A DNA stretch of 64,000 nt from Rhynchopus sp. YZ270_cl-10 (GCA_964035575.1 OZ037879.1:1240001-1304000), one strand, 5' to 3'; positions 23,197 to 34,924 are shown, numbered from the stretch's first letter. The notes: generated from the letters alone by a model not told the origin. Program-made: numbers and translations.

Positions 23197-23454
23197 TTTT
23201 GCGGATGAGTTTGTTCAATTGTAGTTAGTCTGAGGAGGTGGCTTGTGTGGGTGGGTACAATGGGGTCCGCGCAGGTGAGGACTGAGGGAGTCTTGAGGGA
23301 ACTCATTTTTTTTTTTTGTTTTCAGTAAAGCTTCTTCTCTTTCAAACCACCCAAAAACCCAAAACCCAGGTTTTGTCTAACTTAGACAAAGCGTTTTTCA
23401 AAAAAAAAAAAATTGTCTAAGTTAAGGCCTAACTTAGACAGGTTGAGGACCCTG

Positions 23455-23462
23455 GTTTTTTT
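23455..23462 (+). repeat. Right target-site duplication of the hAT element
   Basis: GTTTTTTT follows the right inverted repeat, an exact copy of 20094-20101. Confidence 0.75.
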
Positions 23463-25908
23463 TGCCAACGATTTCGAACGAAAGTTATTGTCATTTTCTT
23501 TTCTTGATTTTTTTTTTTTTTTTTTAGGATTCCGTTTTTTTGTGTGATGACATAATTTTTTGCGATGTGTTGTTGTGAGTTTTTCACAGCAAAAAAACAG
23601 CGGTTTTGAGCATTGTGAGCAGAACGATAAAACAAAGATGCTCCCCTGTTAGTTGTCATGCACTGGTAAAAAAAAAACTAAGTTTTCAAGGAAGAAAAAA
23701 AGAAGAAAAAAAAAAAGAACAGATATTTACCCAGTTGGTGTGAAAAATGATTGTCGACCTCCATGAAGGCAACCTAGAAGTAGCTAAATTTGCAAAATCT
23801 GCTAAAAAAAAAAAAAAATGCAGTTTTTTTTTTGGGTGCATTTTGGAGCAAAAATGGAGTTGTCAACAATTTATCAAAAAAAAAGAAAAAGAAAAAAAGG
23901 AAAAAAGAAAATCACAACGTCTCTCTTCTTTCAATACCCCCAAGCCCACTAACATCTCCCCATGCCCCATTCATTGCATCAAAAAGACTTGTACTTTTTC
24001 CCCTTTTTCCCCTTTTCAAAAAAAAATAAATAAATCAGTGTCAGGACACGTTCCTTAAACCTTTTCTTCGTTCGGAGATCGTTGAAATAAGTCGTAATCT
24101 CAAAATAACGCACCCTTTCTCTTTTGGCTTGATTGGCTACAAAAAAAACTTAGAAAAACAATACAAAACAAACAAAAAAAAAAGAGGAAAAAAGCAAACA
24201 AAGAGCACATATCAAAAACTTCATGAAAAACCTATTCAAAACAAGCGAAATATTGCATATTTTGATGCATTTCGTTGACAACCAAAGTCAAAAGGTTCAC
24301 ATGAGAACCCAACTAATGAGCTCAACCCTTTTTTTGGGGTGAGTGTTTTCCCATCACATACTAAAGGCTTTGGCCAAATAAAAAAAAAATCAAAAATCAA
24401 TACCCTTCCCAGTGTTCTGTCGGGCAACCTAACGACCGAGACAGAATTTTTTTTTTTTTGTTATATTTTCTCTAGTACAATACTCCCCCGGGGTTTTTGA
24501 CAACTCACAAGGAGTGTGTGAGTGCCTGCATCCTGGAGGCGGGTTTTGCGTCTATCAAGTATGATTTTTATATTTATTTTTGATTTTGCTGGTCAAGAGC
24601 ATTGCAGTTCGTTTCGCTTCAAGAGTTGCAATCTCGGCCAGGGGTGGGAGGGGTGGGAGTGGGGAACGTCACGTCTCCGTATTTGCTGTGGTACTATAGT
24701 AATAATGTGCTGCATGCAAACAGAGATATGTGGACGTACGCCTATACTACCTGATGAGAGGGGTGCCCACCGCGTTGTTACCTACTTCACTTCGTTTTTC
24801 TTAAGTTCTTAAGTTAGTACCTCTCACGGCTGAGCGACCAAAAAGCTTCTGCCGGTCCAGTGTCTCCCTCTCCGGATAGGCCAGGGCTGTGTCTTTTGCA
24901 GTGAGTTATCTTTTCAAAGGATACGTAATTTCGAAAAAAAAGGATAAAATCGTTACAGTAACCCATACCATGTGGTCAACGTATTTTCTTTTTCTTTTTT
25001 TTTTAGTATCCTTTTTGTTCCATGCTGTTACCCACTGGTTTCACAATCTATCCCAATTACCAATGTGGGTGCTGTCCTCCTCAAACTACATTTTTTTTTT
25101 TTCAGTGCCTGCGTCAGCCGATCAACGATGTGTTTTGCACTTTCAACTTCTCTTTTTTTTTCCCCCCCAAACCCCGCGCGCTAAACCGTACCAGGGCTTA
25201 CTGGGAATTGGGTGGACGTTGTTGTTGCGTGCTTGTATTTTCCTCCCCTCAGTTTTGTTGTCTTGACAAAAAAAACAGTTTTGAAAAAAATGTTGACGAT
25301 CTTCTCTCAGCACTATAGGCTTCCCGGTCGCGGTATTTGAGGGGATGATGACAACTCTGTTTTCATCTTTGGGTAGCAGTGCTCCAGTAACAATAAACAA
25401 AACGTGGAGTATTGAAATGAAATAGGCAGCTTTTACATGCCCTACGATAATGTGTGTGTGTATTTTTTTTTCCTCATCAAAAAAAATAGCAAACAAAACG
25501 CCCAGTGTTTTTGAGCAAAGTGCGTGATGGCATGTTTGTTTGAGTCGGGAGGGGGGTTTTTTTTTTGTTTTCTCTGTACCTTCTTTTCATTAGAAAAAGA
25601 ATGTATATGAAACAAATGTTTTCTCAGCCTCTCTCATACGTCGATCGTGTCTTTTCTCCCTCCCCTCCACCAGCTCTAACCTGGTATACACAAGAAAATT
25701 TGTGGCAATTTATCTGCCAACAGTTTATCACAAAAAAAGGGGGGGGGAAGCCACAAATCAAGCGACACGAACTTAGAGAGAAAACATAAAATCCCGCCTC
25801 TTTCATTTCTTTTTTTTTTTTTTTTTGTTTTCCGAACCATTTTTAGTCATCCCTTCTATAATATCTGAGTGTTGTGGATTTTTTTTTGAGTTTTTTTGTT
25901 TTTTGTTT
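23463..25908. other. Intergenic region
   Basis: AT-rich with A/T homopolymers, one H2 hairpin at 25104, and short words shared with R1 such as CAACAATTTATCAAAA near 23867. No gene recognised. Confidence 0.6.
25104..25141 (+). repeat. H2 hairpin
   Basis: AGTGC pairs with GCACT; the loop starts CTGCGTC; followed by TTCAACTT. Confidence 0.55.
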
Positions 25909-27855
25909 GGGAAATAGTCAGATTTACCCTACCCTATTTTGAAAAAGTTCAGACTTGCCCGAAATAAGTTCAGACTTGCCCTAAAAGTGTTTTTAGGGCA
26001 AGTCTGAACTTATTTCGGGCAAGTCTGAACTTATTTCGGGCAAGTCTGAACTTATTTTTAGGGCAAACACTTTTTTTAGGGCAAGTCTGAACTTTTTTAG
26101 GGCAAGTCTGAACTTTTTTAGGGCAACCCTGCACTTATTTATTGGGCAAGCTGGGGGCTCTTGGGTTACAGAGCCCGGCGGTCGTCGTTTTTGCGTTTCT
26201 GTTTAGGGCACGTATGGGCTATTCGCGACGAGTCCTGGTAGTGAAATGAGCAACCTATGGTATGGAGCTTTTTTTCCATGCAACTGAATTTCCTCGTGTC
26301 CAGGACACCCCACTTTCCGAGCAAAATTAAATAATGACACAAATGGGAGGGGAAAACCCTCTGACCTTTATCATCACTCTAAAAAACTCTCAGGTACCGC
26401 ACCGCAGTACCGCACCACGATCCGAGACCCGTACAGAACAGAGACCAGAAAAAAGACTTCCGCACCCAAACGCGACTCCTCATAGAACACGACGTAGTAG
26501 TAACAAAAAAAAAATACCGATTACTGCAGTAAGTACAAAGCCTTTGGGCGACATTGTACAGGTCCTACATCATGTACGTAAAATTGTCGATACAACCAAA
26601 GAAAAGCATAGTGGTGCACCCTCGGGTGTCTGCACTACTGCAACAACTATTTCTATAGCTACAGTTTCCCCACCTCTACCTTTAACTTTTTATACGAGGA
26701 TGTAATTCTCCGGGATTACTCCGCGATTGTCGTCACAACAAAAAAGTCCAGAGGACTTGTTGGTCGCCTTACTCATTTGGATCAACGGTATGTATATGCT
26801 ACTCATTACAATGTTAGCCACTTCTATTGCCAGACACCGGGGCAAATAGTAAGTGCAAGAAAACTGCTTTTTGGAAACCAGGAAAACATGATGGACACTC
26901 CACTCCACGTGCGGACATGTTTGGCACTTCTGCAGGCGTGCAGTATCCAAATGTGTCCCCGTGGGAACAAAGTGATAAAGATGTGTCCACTGTGTACAGG
27001 GAAAAAACTTTGCGCTCCCCCGGACAGTGCACAATTCAACCCCTTGTTGTGGGTGGTCTTGTTGCCTTTTGGAACAACAACAATTTTTCCACGTTGTTGC
27101 ATTTTGGCCAGGCATGCTCTTGAAAGCATGACAATTTGATTGCGTATGGACAAAGCAAATAACCAAGTATGAATTCTGAGTTGAAATGTGAGAGATGTTG
27201 TGGGAAGGGGAGTTCGCTCCTTTCAACGATGACCTCGTTGTTCTTCAATAGGCATGTCTTAACCGACCACATAAATAAAATTGTGCCGGCCTCGAAGGAT
27301 TCTAAGCAAACCCGCGTGGTAGCTAAACACTGACTCTCTCTCAATTCAACAAAGAAGGAATACTTGGTAATTTGTGGAGCACCCGTGCATGAAAATTGTA
27401 AAACTTTGCGCCCCACGTTGCCCCAGAACACGGCTTCCTTTGTAACCGGTTCTGGCCCAACGTGGACTGCCTGTTCACCCTTTCCGGGTGGCTGGTGGTT
27501 TCTGGCATCAATTTTTGGGCTCCGGCTCGGTTAGGCATTTTAGGGCAATGAAACAAGTCATACCACCATACCATGGGGCCCCAAGAGTGCCCCAGCCAAA
27601 GTGGCCTGACTTGTTGCCCTAAAATAAGTTCAGACTTACCCTAAAAATAAGTTCAGACTTGCCCTAAAAAAGTTCAGACTTGCCCTAAAAAAGTTCAGAC
27701 TTGCCCTAAAAAAAGTGTTTGCCCTAAAAATAAGTTCAGACTTGCCCTAAAAACACTTTTAGGGCAAGTCTGAACTTATTTTCGGGCAAGTCTGAACTTT
27801 TTCATAGGGCAAGTCTGAACTTTTTCAAAATAGGGTAGGGTAAGTCTGACTATCT

Positions 27856-27858
<3 letters not shown>
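25909..27858. mobile_element. Foldback-type element with internally repetitive arms
   Basis: The outer ends GGGAAATAGTCAGA and TCTGACTATCTCCC are inverted copies with one mismatch. Each arm, about 240 bases (25909-26145 and 27612-27858), is built from seven or eight units of GTTCAGACTTGCCC or its complement separated by short AT spacers, so each arm also folds on itself. Pairing between arms extends through the CCCTACCCTATTTTG segment. The roughly 1.45-kb centre holds an R1 fragment and open stretches without a recognisable transposase. Flanks are T-rich, so a target duplication cannot be scored. Confidence 0.75.
26531..26648 (+). repeat. R1 partial copy inside the foldback element
   Basis: AAAGCCTTTGGGCGACATTG then ATTGTCGATACAACC, followed by a diverged 3' module GTGGTGCACCCTCGGGTGTC. 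Position shows that R1 was captured by, or inserted into, the foldback element. Confidence 0.5.
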
Positions 27859-27891
<33 letters not shown>

Positions 27892-28113
27892 AAATTTTTG
27901 CTTTGTATGCCGAGGTGCGTCGTGCAGTACAGCCTGTCAGTTCACGCACCCTTCGGAAATCCTTTCCCCCCCCTCTCTCCAAACAGAGTAGCAAAAACAA
28001 GAACAAAAATAAAACAAAGTTGAAACAAACTTGTTCAAAACTTTTTCAAACCCCCTCTCTCTCCGCCTCCCCTCCCAGGTTTTCAAAACATTTTTTCCCC
28101 CTCACGGAGTTTC

Positions 28114-28154
28114 AATGCCTGTCCCAGAGGCGTTTTTTTTTTTTTTTTTGCACT
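28114..28154 (+). repeat. H2 hairpin with a T-run in its 3' arm
   Basis: AATGC faces GCACT; core CCTGTCCCAGAGGCG is followed by T17 and then GCACTATCAACTTCAC. Confidence 0.5.
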
Positions 28155-28394
28155 ATCAACTTCACTTTTTTTTAATCTAAACATCACCTCCTCCCATCGA
28201 ACATAAACTTTTTTGTTTTTTATTTTTTTGTTTTCACTATTACCCCCTGAAACTCCTCTCCCCCCAATCGTCTTTTTTTTTTGTATGTGTGGATCTTCTG
28301 CAGAAGCAGTCGCCCTTTTATTTTGCACTTTTTTTTTCTTCAAAAAAATTATTTTCTTTTCAAAGACGACCACTTTTCTTTTTCTACAAGGAGA

Positions 28395-28413
28395 CTAAGC
28401 ACGAGAGGCTTAG
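28395..28413 (+). repeat. H1 hairpin, perfect CTAAGC/GCTTAG stem with loop ACGAGAG
   Basis: Six Watson-Crick pairs around the same loop found on TGTGC/GCACA stems elsewhere; followed by GGTCATCTCATAAAC. Confidence 0.7.
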
Positions 28414-28498
28414 GGTCATCTCATAAACTTTCTTTTCCTGCTTTTTTTGGTAGCCACACACTCTCCCCCACAAAACATTATCTTTTTTGTGTTTTGTC

Positions 28499-28527
28499 AA
28501 TGCATGCGTCCCAGAGGCGTTTGCACT
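28499..28527 (+). repeat. H2 hairpin
   Basis: AATGC/GCACT around GCGTCCCAGAGGCGTT; followed by ATCAACTTCAC and T10. Confidence 0.5.
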
Positions 28528-29103
28528 ATCAACTTCACCTTTTTTTTTTTGGACCAAAATGAAACAACAAGGACGCGTTGTCGATCAAAGAGAAACGTCA
28601 CTTTTGTTTTGTTTTGTTTTGTTTTTACGTCCAAAAATACAAAATATTTTGCCCGTAAAATAATTTGGAAACCCGCTGCGATTCTAAACCCATAGTTCCC
28701 CCTCCCCCCTTTTTTTGGTGGAGGGGGTGGGTCAAATTGAATCAAAAAAAACCCGTCATAAAAAAAAAACCTTCACATCATAGCGTCAGGGAAATCATTA
28801 TCAGACACTGTGGTTGAACAAAAAAAGGATTTTTCTCATAAAAAAATGTGGGTGATTTCAATTTTACAAAAATGTAGGCAATATTTCTACAGAAAAAAAA
28901 AAATCATCAAAGCCCCCCCCCAATCGTCTATCCTTTACATCTTCCCTTCTCTTCAGATTTTATTTTTTTTTGTCATAGCTTTTTTTTGAGACCAGGTCGT
29001 TGGGGATTGCCTTGATGTTTCCTCCTTTTTTAACAAAATGATTTTTTTTTTGTGGGAGTGAGCCAGATCACCATCTTTCTTTCTTTAGGATTTTTTTTTT
29101 TTT

Positions 29104-29134
29104 AGTGCCCTACATCCCAGAGGCGTTTTGCACT
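29104..29134 (+). repeat. H2 hairpin
   Basis: AGTGC/GCACT around CCTACATCCCAGAGGCG; followed by ATCAATTTCA and a T-run. Confidence 0.55.
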
Positions 29135-30715
29135 ATCAATTTCATTTTTTTTTTTTTTTTGGATTTTAGAATCTTTTTTAGGATTCTTCACTCCGGTGGT
29201 AGATTAGGATCATCTGAACAAAAAACCCCCTTTTTTTTGGGTGATGGAAGAGGTGGTGATGAAGTTACACATACAGCGAACGAAATGCACAGAGAAAAGT
29301 GTCTCTTTGCTGCGATGTGTATCTTTTTGTTTCTTTTTGCGAAGAATAAAGGAAAAGGCCCTGCACTGAGTTGTTATACTACCCCTTCTAGCGAAAATAG
29401 AACGCAAAAAAAAACCCCCAAGAGTACCAAAAAAAGAAAAATGCGAAAAATAACTGAAGAAGAATACGGAATAGTAAAAAAAAAGCCTGCTTTTCTGTCG
29501 CAACTACTTCAATACTTCAATCCAAATACAAGAAATAAAAGGAAGCACAACAAATTCTAAATCCTGTGCTTCTCTGAAAAAAGGGGGGTTGAAAATTCCG
29601 CAATTTTAAACGTCTCATCTTGTGTTTTTTGTTCTCTTTTTTTGTCTCCGGTGTTACCCTTTTCATTTTTTCATTTTTTTTTTTTATTCCGTTTTTAAAA
29701 GGGAGGGAGGGGTATGGGAGGGGGGGGAGAGATAAAAAAGATTTATTATGAGAGAGAAGTGATCCCACCACAGAGATATCACCCATTTTTAAACCGTTCT
29801 TTATTTTTTTTTAATGGCGTGCTTTCTAGTCTTCGATTAGGAAGTACATGACATTTCATTTGTGTACATAATGTAGCGGGAAGGGGTCGGACCAGAGTTG
29901 ATATTTTTTTATTGGGGTACACTGTTCACGGGCCACGGGCTGTTGTATTTCAAGTCAACTTTTTTTTTTTGAGAATATTGTCTGCTTTTTTATGGTCTAA
30001 AGGCTTTTTTGGCCATTATCTGAGACACATTCGCATATTGCAACGATAGGTCCTTAGGCGATTGATGGTACAAAAAACAAAAAGGGTATCCGAACAACAA
30101 ACGCCAAATACGAGCCAGACCACCAGCACCATTCCTTCCAGACACCCCTTCAACTTTTTTTTTATGTCCTTTTGTACTTTCTTGTGAAAGTATGCGAAAA
30201 CTAATTTTTTTTGTTTTATTTTGTTTCCCCTTTTCCCACACACATCGTCCAACTACACTACGTCTTTAATCGATAAAACAGCACAACATAGTGACAACAT
30301 GATTCCAAAAAGGATTTTTTTTAGTATAGACGAATTGTAAATTGCAAAGACGAAGGGCAAAAAAACAAATGATGGAAACCCCCCCCACCCGATCTAAAAA
30401 AAAAAAGAAAAAAAAAAACACAAAAGCAGACAAAAAAAAATGTGTTTTTCTTGTATTTTTTTGTCTATTTTATTCCTCTAAAAACTTCTCCCCATTCTTC
30501 ATCCAACACACCTCAGCAGGGGCAACCTCTTGTATAAGGAGGACGCTTTCCGTTTGTTGCAAAAGCTTGCAAAGTACCTTCCCTTCCCACACATACCCCC
30601 ATACCCCACCTCTCTTTACTTACACACAAAGCTCTTTTGCTTTCGTTTTCGTTTTTTTTTTTTGTCCTTTTTTTTTACCCATTGTTTTTGAAAGAAACAA
30701 TAAAACCCATAAAAG

Positions 30716-33253
30716 ATGCTCTCAGTTGCTGGGAGCCAGCCGCAAGGCGTAGTGGCGGCAAACAGTAGCCAGTCTATGATCGCGAATGCTGACTTCACCG
30801 CACCGCTGTGCACAGCTGAGGTATTTTTTATATTATTTTTTTCCACCCCTCCCCATTGCATCCGAACGCTCTAAAGTTGGTTGAGAAGGGCTGTGAAAGA
30901 TCGAAATAACTGAAAAAAAGAATATGGGGAGATGGGCGGGGTGTACAAACTTACCGTATTCGTACAAAAGTTTGACCGTAAAAGAACTAATATTCGACCT
31001 GTTTTACGGTCGCACATTAGTGGGGTAATGTTAGACCGTAAAAATGTTCGATATTTTTCATTTTTTTCTGGAAGTTCGACCTTTTTCGGTCGATAATTTT
31101 GTACGAATAAACATGGTACGTTTAAACAATAATCAGGGAGATGCCGAAACGCTCCTTGAGAGAGAGGACTGATGGGGATGGGAATGTCACAACGGAAAAC
31201 ACCATTATTTCATTAGTTTCCTATTATTTGCAGCCAGTTTGTACAGAGAACCTCAGGAGGGATCTGCACACTGCGTGTTACTGTGCGCAGTTCAGGTGTA
31301 CCATCTTCGTTTCGGGTAATCACACCTTCCTTGTTTTTTTTTTTGGTTTGTACCTTGTGTTGAATAACTTGATGTCCTTTATAGTGTGGTCATGTTAGAC
31401 CATTCGTCCTTCACGTGCGCCATCGTGGAGAATGTTCCCCGCAGGTGCCGCTCGTCTACGGAACCACCAACAGAAACTCGAGCAGCAGCAGCATTCTCAG
31501 CACATAGTGTAGCACCAGCAGGCACTTCCTCCTCCTGTGAGTCATCACAGCGCTGTGTCGCCATCCATGTGCTTGTGTCTCAGCCTTATCAGCATGTGTG
31601 CAGCGACTTCCGCTGTTATCTAGCTGTTAATAGTGGCCAGGCTTTAGCTGTTCTGTCCGGACTGCCTCACTCTTGTAGCATTGTGGGGGGCGTCCTTTTG
31701 GTCCATTGTCTTTACTTGCTTAGATGAATACTCTGTGGGGTGGTTTCATTTTAATAGAGTTTCCATCGTGATATCGCATATTATATTATGTTCCCATGCA
31801 CCTCCAGAACCTCCCAAGTGACGTGAGGATGTGAATATAAATAGCCCTTCTCGCGCTGCCCCGCAAGAGAAAGGCTGAGCCTCCGCATATGTGGAGCATC
31901 CCTGCACAAAATGGTTAATAATTATCACCGCAAATTTTCCGTTTCATTCCTATAACTCAACATATCACTTCAACACAGAAACCCGACGAGCCTGTAGTGT
32001 ACACGAAGGAGAAGGCAATACAAGGTCTTGCTGCGCGAGGCATCTCGGCGGGAGGTCTGCACAAGATGCTCTGCGTGAACACGCTCATGCGCGGCTGCGT
32101 CAGCTCCTTCATTGAGTTTTATCGCCTTTCACACCGCTCGCCCATCTGCATCGACAGACTTGCGGGGGATATGTTCAGCATTGCCGAGAACGACCTACCC
32201 TGGATTGCCGACACCCTCAGCGAGAGCGAGGAGAGCAAGCGCCAGAGCAAATTCTCCCTCGTCTACCAGAAGTATGCCACCACCACCACCACCCCCTCAC
32301 GCACAACTCCCCTCCTATTTTCCAAAGAGCCCCTCTCATCCATCGGGCTTTTTTTTTTGTATTTCAAAATATAACCCCTCATTAGGTACATCGAAGTAGC
32401 CGACTTCTTCGAGAAGAGTGGTGATCACGAAACGGCGATTAACTTTCACGTTCTTGGCTTGCGTGGTGTGAAGCTGTCTAGCGACAAAGCGCTTGAAGGG
32501 GAGGCGCATGAACAGCTTGGGGCTGCGCACGAACGGCTGGGCCGCTTTGAGGATGCGGTGCGGTGTTATGAGACGTTTCTGACGCTGGCGGAGGCGTCGC
32601 GCGATGCGTCGCTGAAGAACCGTGCGAATGCGAATCTCATCCGCGCATACATGGCGATGGCGCAGCAGTCTGAGGAGGACGGCTCCTACGACTCTGCACG
32701 CGAATTCTACGAAAAAGCCGTCTGCACCGCCTCCAACAACGGCGACAGCGACTCCGAGGCCGAAGCCTACTCCAAGCTCGGCAACATCACCGTGCTCCTT
32801 GGCGACCTCCACAAAGCCCTCGAATACCAAAAGCGCTTCCTCCTCGTCAGCAAGCAGATGAACTCCGAGCGCCAAGAGGGCCGCGCCGTCCGCGAATGCG
32901 CCGTCCTCCAGGAACGCCTTGAGCAGCACGACGACGCTGCCTCCTCACTCAAACGGGCCCTCGAGATTGCCGAAGAGCAGGAAGACCTCGCCAGCATGGA
33001 GGGCACCTGCCGGCAGCTTGGCCAGCTCTACTCGACCCTCCAGGAATACCCTAAGTCAGTACACTACTTCAAGGAAGCGTACCGTGTGGCCCAAGTCCTC
33101 GACGAACCACGTGCAATTCAAACAGGAAGAGTCAACCTCGGCATGGCCCAAGGCTGTCTTCAATGGAGCACCGCAGGCGGCCAAGGCTTCGTCAGCATCA
33201 TCAACAGCGATCTCATAACCATGTTAGACTGGAAGGCAAGCGGGCGATTGTAG
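30716..33253 (+). CDS. TTC29: TTC29 homologue, ciliary tetratricopeptide-repeat protein
   Basis: Exons 30716-30820, 31979-32271 and 32386-33253 join in phases 0 and 2 (introns GTATTT...ACACAG and GTATGC...TTAG), giving 421 residues; human TTC29 is about 475. LHKMLCVNTLMRGCVSSFIEF matches the TTC29 N-terminal helix motif. TPR units follow from about residue 130, for example EAYSKLGNITVLLGDLHKAL and KRALEIAEEQEDLASMEGTC. The C-terminus, INSDLITMLDWKASGRL, parallels the human ending with SLNYLLSWKESRG. TTC29 is an axonemal protein needed for outer-arm dynein or IFT-linked assembly and sperm motility in animals, so the cell probably has motile flagella. The first intron (1158 bp) is unusually long and holds a MITE-like repeat and a GC-richer open stretch. 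Confidence 0.85.
30952..31118. mobile_element. MITE-like palindromic repeat, TTCGACCG family
   Basis: Ends TACCGTATTCGTACAAAA and a diverged inverted counterpart (TTTTGTACGAATAA). Interior repeats words such as GACCGTAAAA and GGAAGTTCGACC in both orientations. Sits in intron 1 of the TTC29 gene. A second copy is at 36967-37210. Confidence 0.65.
31386..31727 (+). other. GC-richer open stretch inside TTC29 intron 1, meaning unknown
   Basis: A 113-codon open frame rich in Ser, Ala and Val with higher GC than the surrounding intron. There are no splice-compatible joins to the flanking TTC29 exons that improve the match to TTC29, and no recognisable domain. It could be a remnant of an inserted element, or chance. 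Confidence 0.25.
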
Positions 33254-33814
33254 TGAAGGGACGATAGAGGGTGTACACAAAAAAAGGGGGGGGGGGTGAT
33301 TTTTTTTTTTTTGATTTTTTGTCCTTTAAAAAATGTGGGGATGGTGTGATATGGGGGTGGTAAGAAAAACTGCAGCGCTTCTGCGTTTGTTGTGTTTTTG
33401 TTTTTGTTTTTTTTTGTCAGTATCGAAGTGGAATGGGAAAAATTTGGAAGCGGGGGGGTTTTTTGTTTCTCTCCAATGTATTTCATACTTCCCCTTAGTA
33501 TCTCCCCTCAGCGTCAACCAAAGGTCACCTTGGCATCCCTCAGTGTCAATGTTTGGGTCTTTCAAAAATTTCAAAAAAAAATTTTAGAAAGACCCAAGAT
33601 TTTACCTTAGAGTTTAGACCCCTCTACCTTAGCACACATCCGCATAGCCCACCCACCACCCACCCCACCACCCTCTCCCCTACACAACGAAATAGGTGGA
33701 GGTTGTGTACAAAAACCAGAGGCTCGTGGACTCGACTCGACATTGCGTAATTGCGTAGGGGTTTTTTTGTGAATCGCATTCAATTTTTCTCGGTGAAAAA
33801 AATATATCGAAAAA

Positions 33815-34924
33815 ATGGAAATCTCGGCAGTGTCGCGCGAGTCAGGCCTGCGGTGCACGGTGGAGGTCGGCCACGACGAGACGGTGTTGGGTCTGAAGGG
33901 GAAGGTGTGTGCTGCGTTGTGGGGCGGTGCTGTTGATGAGGCACGTCTGGCGAGTGTTGCGCTGTGTGCTTCTGCTTCTGCTTCTGCTTCTGGTGATGCG
34001 CCACTGCCACTAGGTGCGGACGACACACACGTGGGCACGCTTGGCGTGGAGGCGGGGGACGAGGTGCATCTGGTGCGTCTGCACGCCTGCATCAAGGGGC
34101 CGGCCACTTACACCCTTGACCACCACCCCCACTGCATGGTCCTCTCCCCTTCCGGCACACACTGTGCGATCGGCACAAACAGCACGACGCTCGTCTACGA
34201 TACCGAAACCCAACAGGCCAGCACCCTCGCATCTGCCGACACGCGCAGTCTTGCATTTACCCCCTGCGGTGGATACCTTCTGACAGGACACTCGAACAGC
34301 ATCAGCATCTATTGCACGGACACGTGGACGCACATAAGGAGCATCGCCACGGAACACAGTGCACACATCGATGTAGCGCCGTCTCTCGAATGGGTGGCGC
34401 TCTGCGGAGCAGACAGGGTTGTTGTGTTGGATTGGGACGCAGCAGATGACAGCAGTGCTGTGTTCAGCAGAGCTGCGTCGTGTGGCGTGTTTTCGCAGTG
34501 TGGGGGGCATCTCGTTGTGGCGGGGGGTGTCGAGGTGGAGGTGTGGAGCTGCCAGGATTGGACCGTGGGCACAACGTTTTCGTGCGACAGCACTGTGAAG
34601 GTGTGTGCCGTGACGCCGTGTTCACAGTATGTCGTGGTCAGCGAGGAGCGGTTTGGCGTGCGTGTCTTCGACCGCCACAGCGGCGCCTGCCTGCACCACC
34701 TGCACGGCCACCGCCTTGCCGCCACGTGCATCGCACCCGACCCCACCTCCCGCTGGGTTGCCACCTCAGGTACCGACACCACATGCATCTGGAGTCTCAC
34801 CACAGGCGCACTGCTCCACACCTTCAACATCACCGACCCAAAGGGCCTCGCAGTGTCGCCCTGCGCACGGTGGCTCTTCGCCCTGGGGGAGGAAGACCTC
34901 GGGGTGGTCCCTCTGCTGCTGTAG
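33815..34924 (+). CDS. WD40-like beta-propeller protein with N-terminal ubiquitin-like segment
   Basis: Intronless, 369 residues. Residues 1-85 (TVEVGHDETVLGLKGKVCAA ... LGVEAGDEVHLVRL) have the strand-helix-strand order of a ubiquitin-like domain, interrupted by a low-complexity SASASASG insert. Residues about 95-369 form WD40-type repeats: YTLDHHPHCMVLSPSGTHCA, SLAFTPCGGYLLTGHSNSIS, GACLHHLHGHRLAATCIAPD followed by TSGTDTTCIWSLTTGALLHT, and a last blade SPCARWLFALGEEDLG. The WD dipeptides themselves are mostly replaced, so the propeller is diverged. The UBL-plus-propeller arrangement is uncommon; the role is probably scaffolding, but no partner can be named. AATAAA occurs about 55 bases after the stop. 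Confidence 0.75.
   Translation: MEISAVSRESGLRCTVEVGHDETVLGLKGKVCAALWGGAVDEARLASVALCASASASASGDAPLPLGADDTHVGTLGVEAGDEVHLVRLHACIKGPATYTLDHHPHCMVLSPSGTHCAIGTNSTTLVYDTETQQASTLASADTRSLAFTPCGGYLLTGHSNSISIYCTDTWTHIRSIATEHSAHIDVAPSLEWVALCGADRVVVLDWDAADDSSAVFSRAASCGVFSQCGGHLVVAGGVEVEVWSCQDWTVGTTFSCDSTVKVCAVTPCSQYVVVSEERFGVRVFDRHSGACLHHLHGHRLAATCIAPDPTSRWVATSGTDTTCIWSLTTGALLHTFNITDPKGLAVSPCARWLFALGEEDLGVVPLLL

Larger units (their letters stand above)
20102..23454 (-). mobile_element. hAT-superfamily DNA transposon, both ends present
   Basis: The ends are 14-base inverted repeats, CAGGGTCCTCAACC at 20102-20115 and its complement at 23441-23454, flanked by an exact 8-base duplication GTTTTTTT. Size 3353 bp, with the transposase on the minus strand. 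Subterminal words GTCTAAGTTA / TAACTTAGAC recur at both ends (near 20140, 23372, 23414, 23431), the usual place for transposase binding sites. CAGGG-type ends and 8-base duplications are the hAT signature. Well-preserved ends and long frames suggest a recent arrival, although the transposase frame is interrupted once. Confidence 0.9.
27859..30715. other. Intergenic region with H1 and H2 hairpins
   Basis: Starts with about 30 T, then AT-rich DNA. Holds H2 hairpins at 28114, 28499 and 29104, an H1 hairpin at 28395, and an R1-like word TAGGTCCTTAGGCGATTG near 30046. No gene recognised. Confidence 0.6.

Noticed and set aside
25930-26120. Regularly spaced GGGCAAGTCTGAAC repeats resembling a CRISPR array
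   Set aside because: Spacers are only 7-10 AT-rich bases, units occur in both orientations, and the same array is inverted at 27.6-27.85 kb. It is the arm of a foldback element in a eukaryotic genome.
29105-29560. Open frame of 151 codons
   Set aside because: Begins in an H2 hairpin and T-runs, has poly-Phe and poly-Lys strings, AT-rich codons and no domain.
31386-31727. GC-richer frame as an extra TTC29 exon
   Set aside because: No GTATG/ACAG sites in compatible phase, and the family sequence continues well from exon 1 to the exon at 31979 without it.
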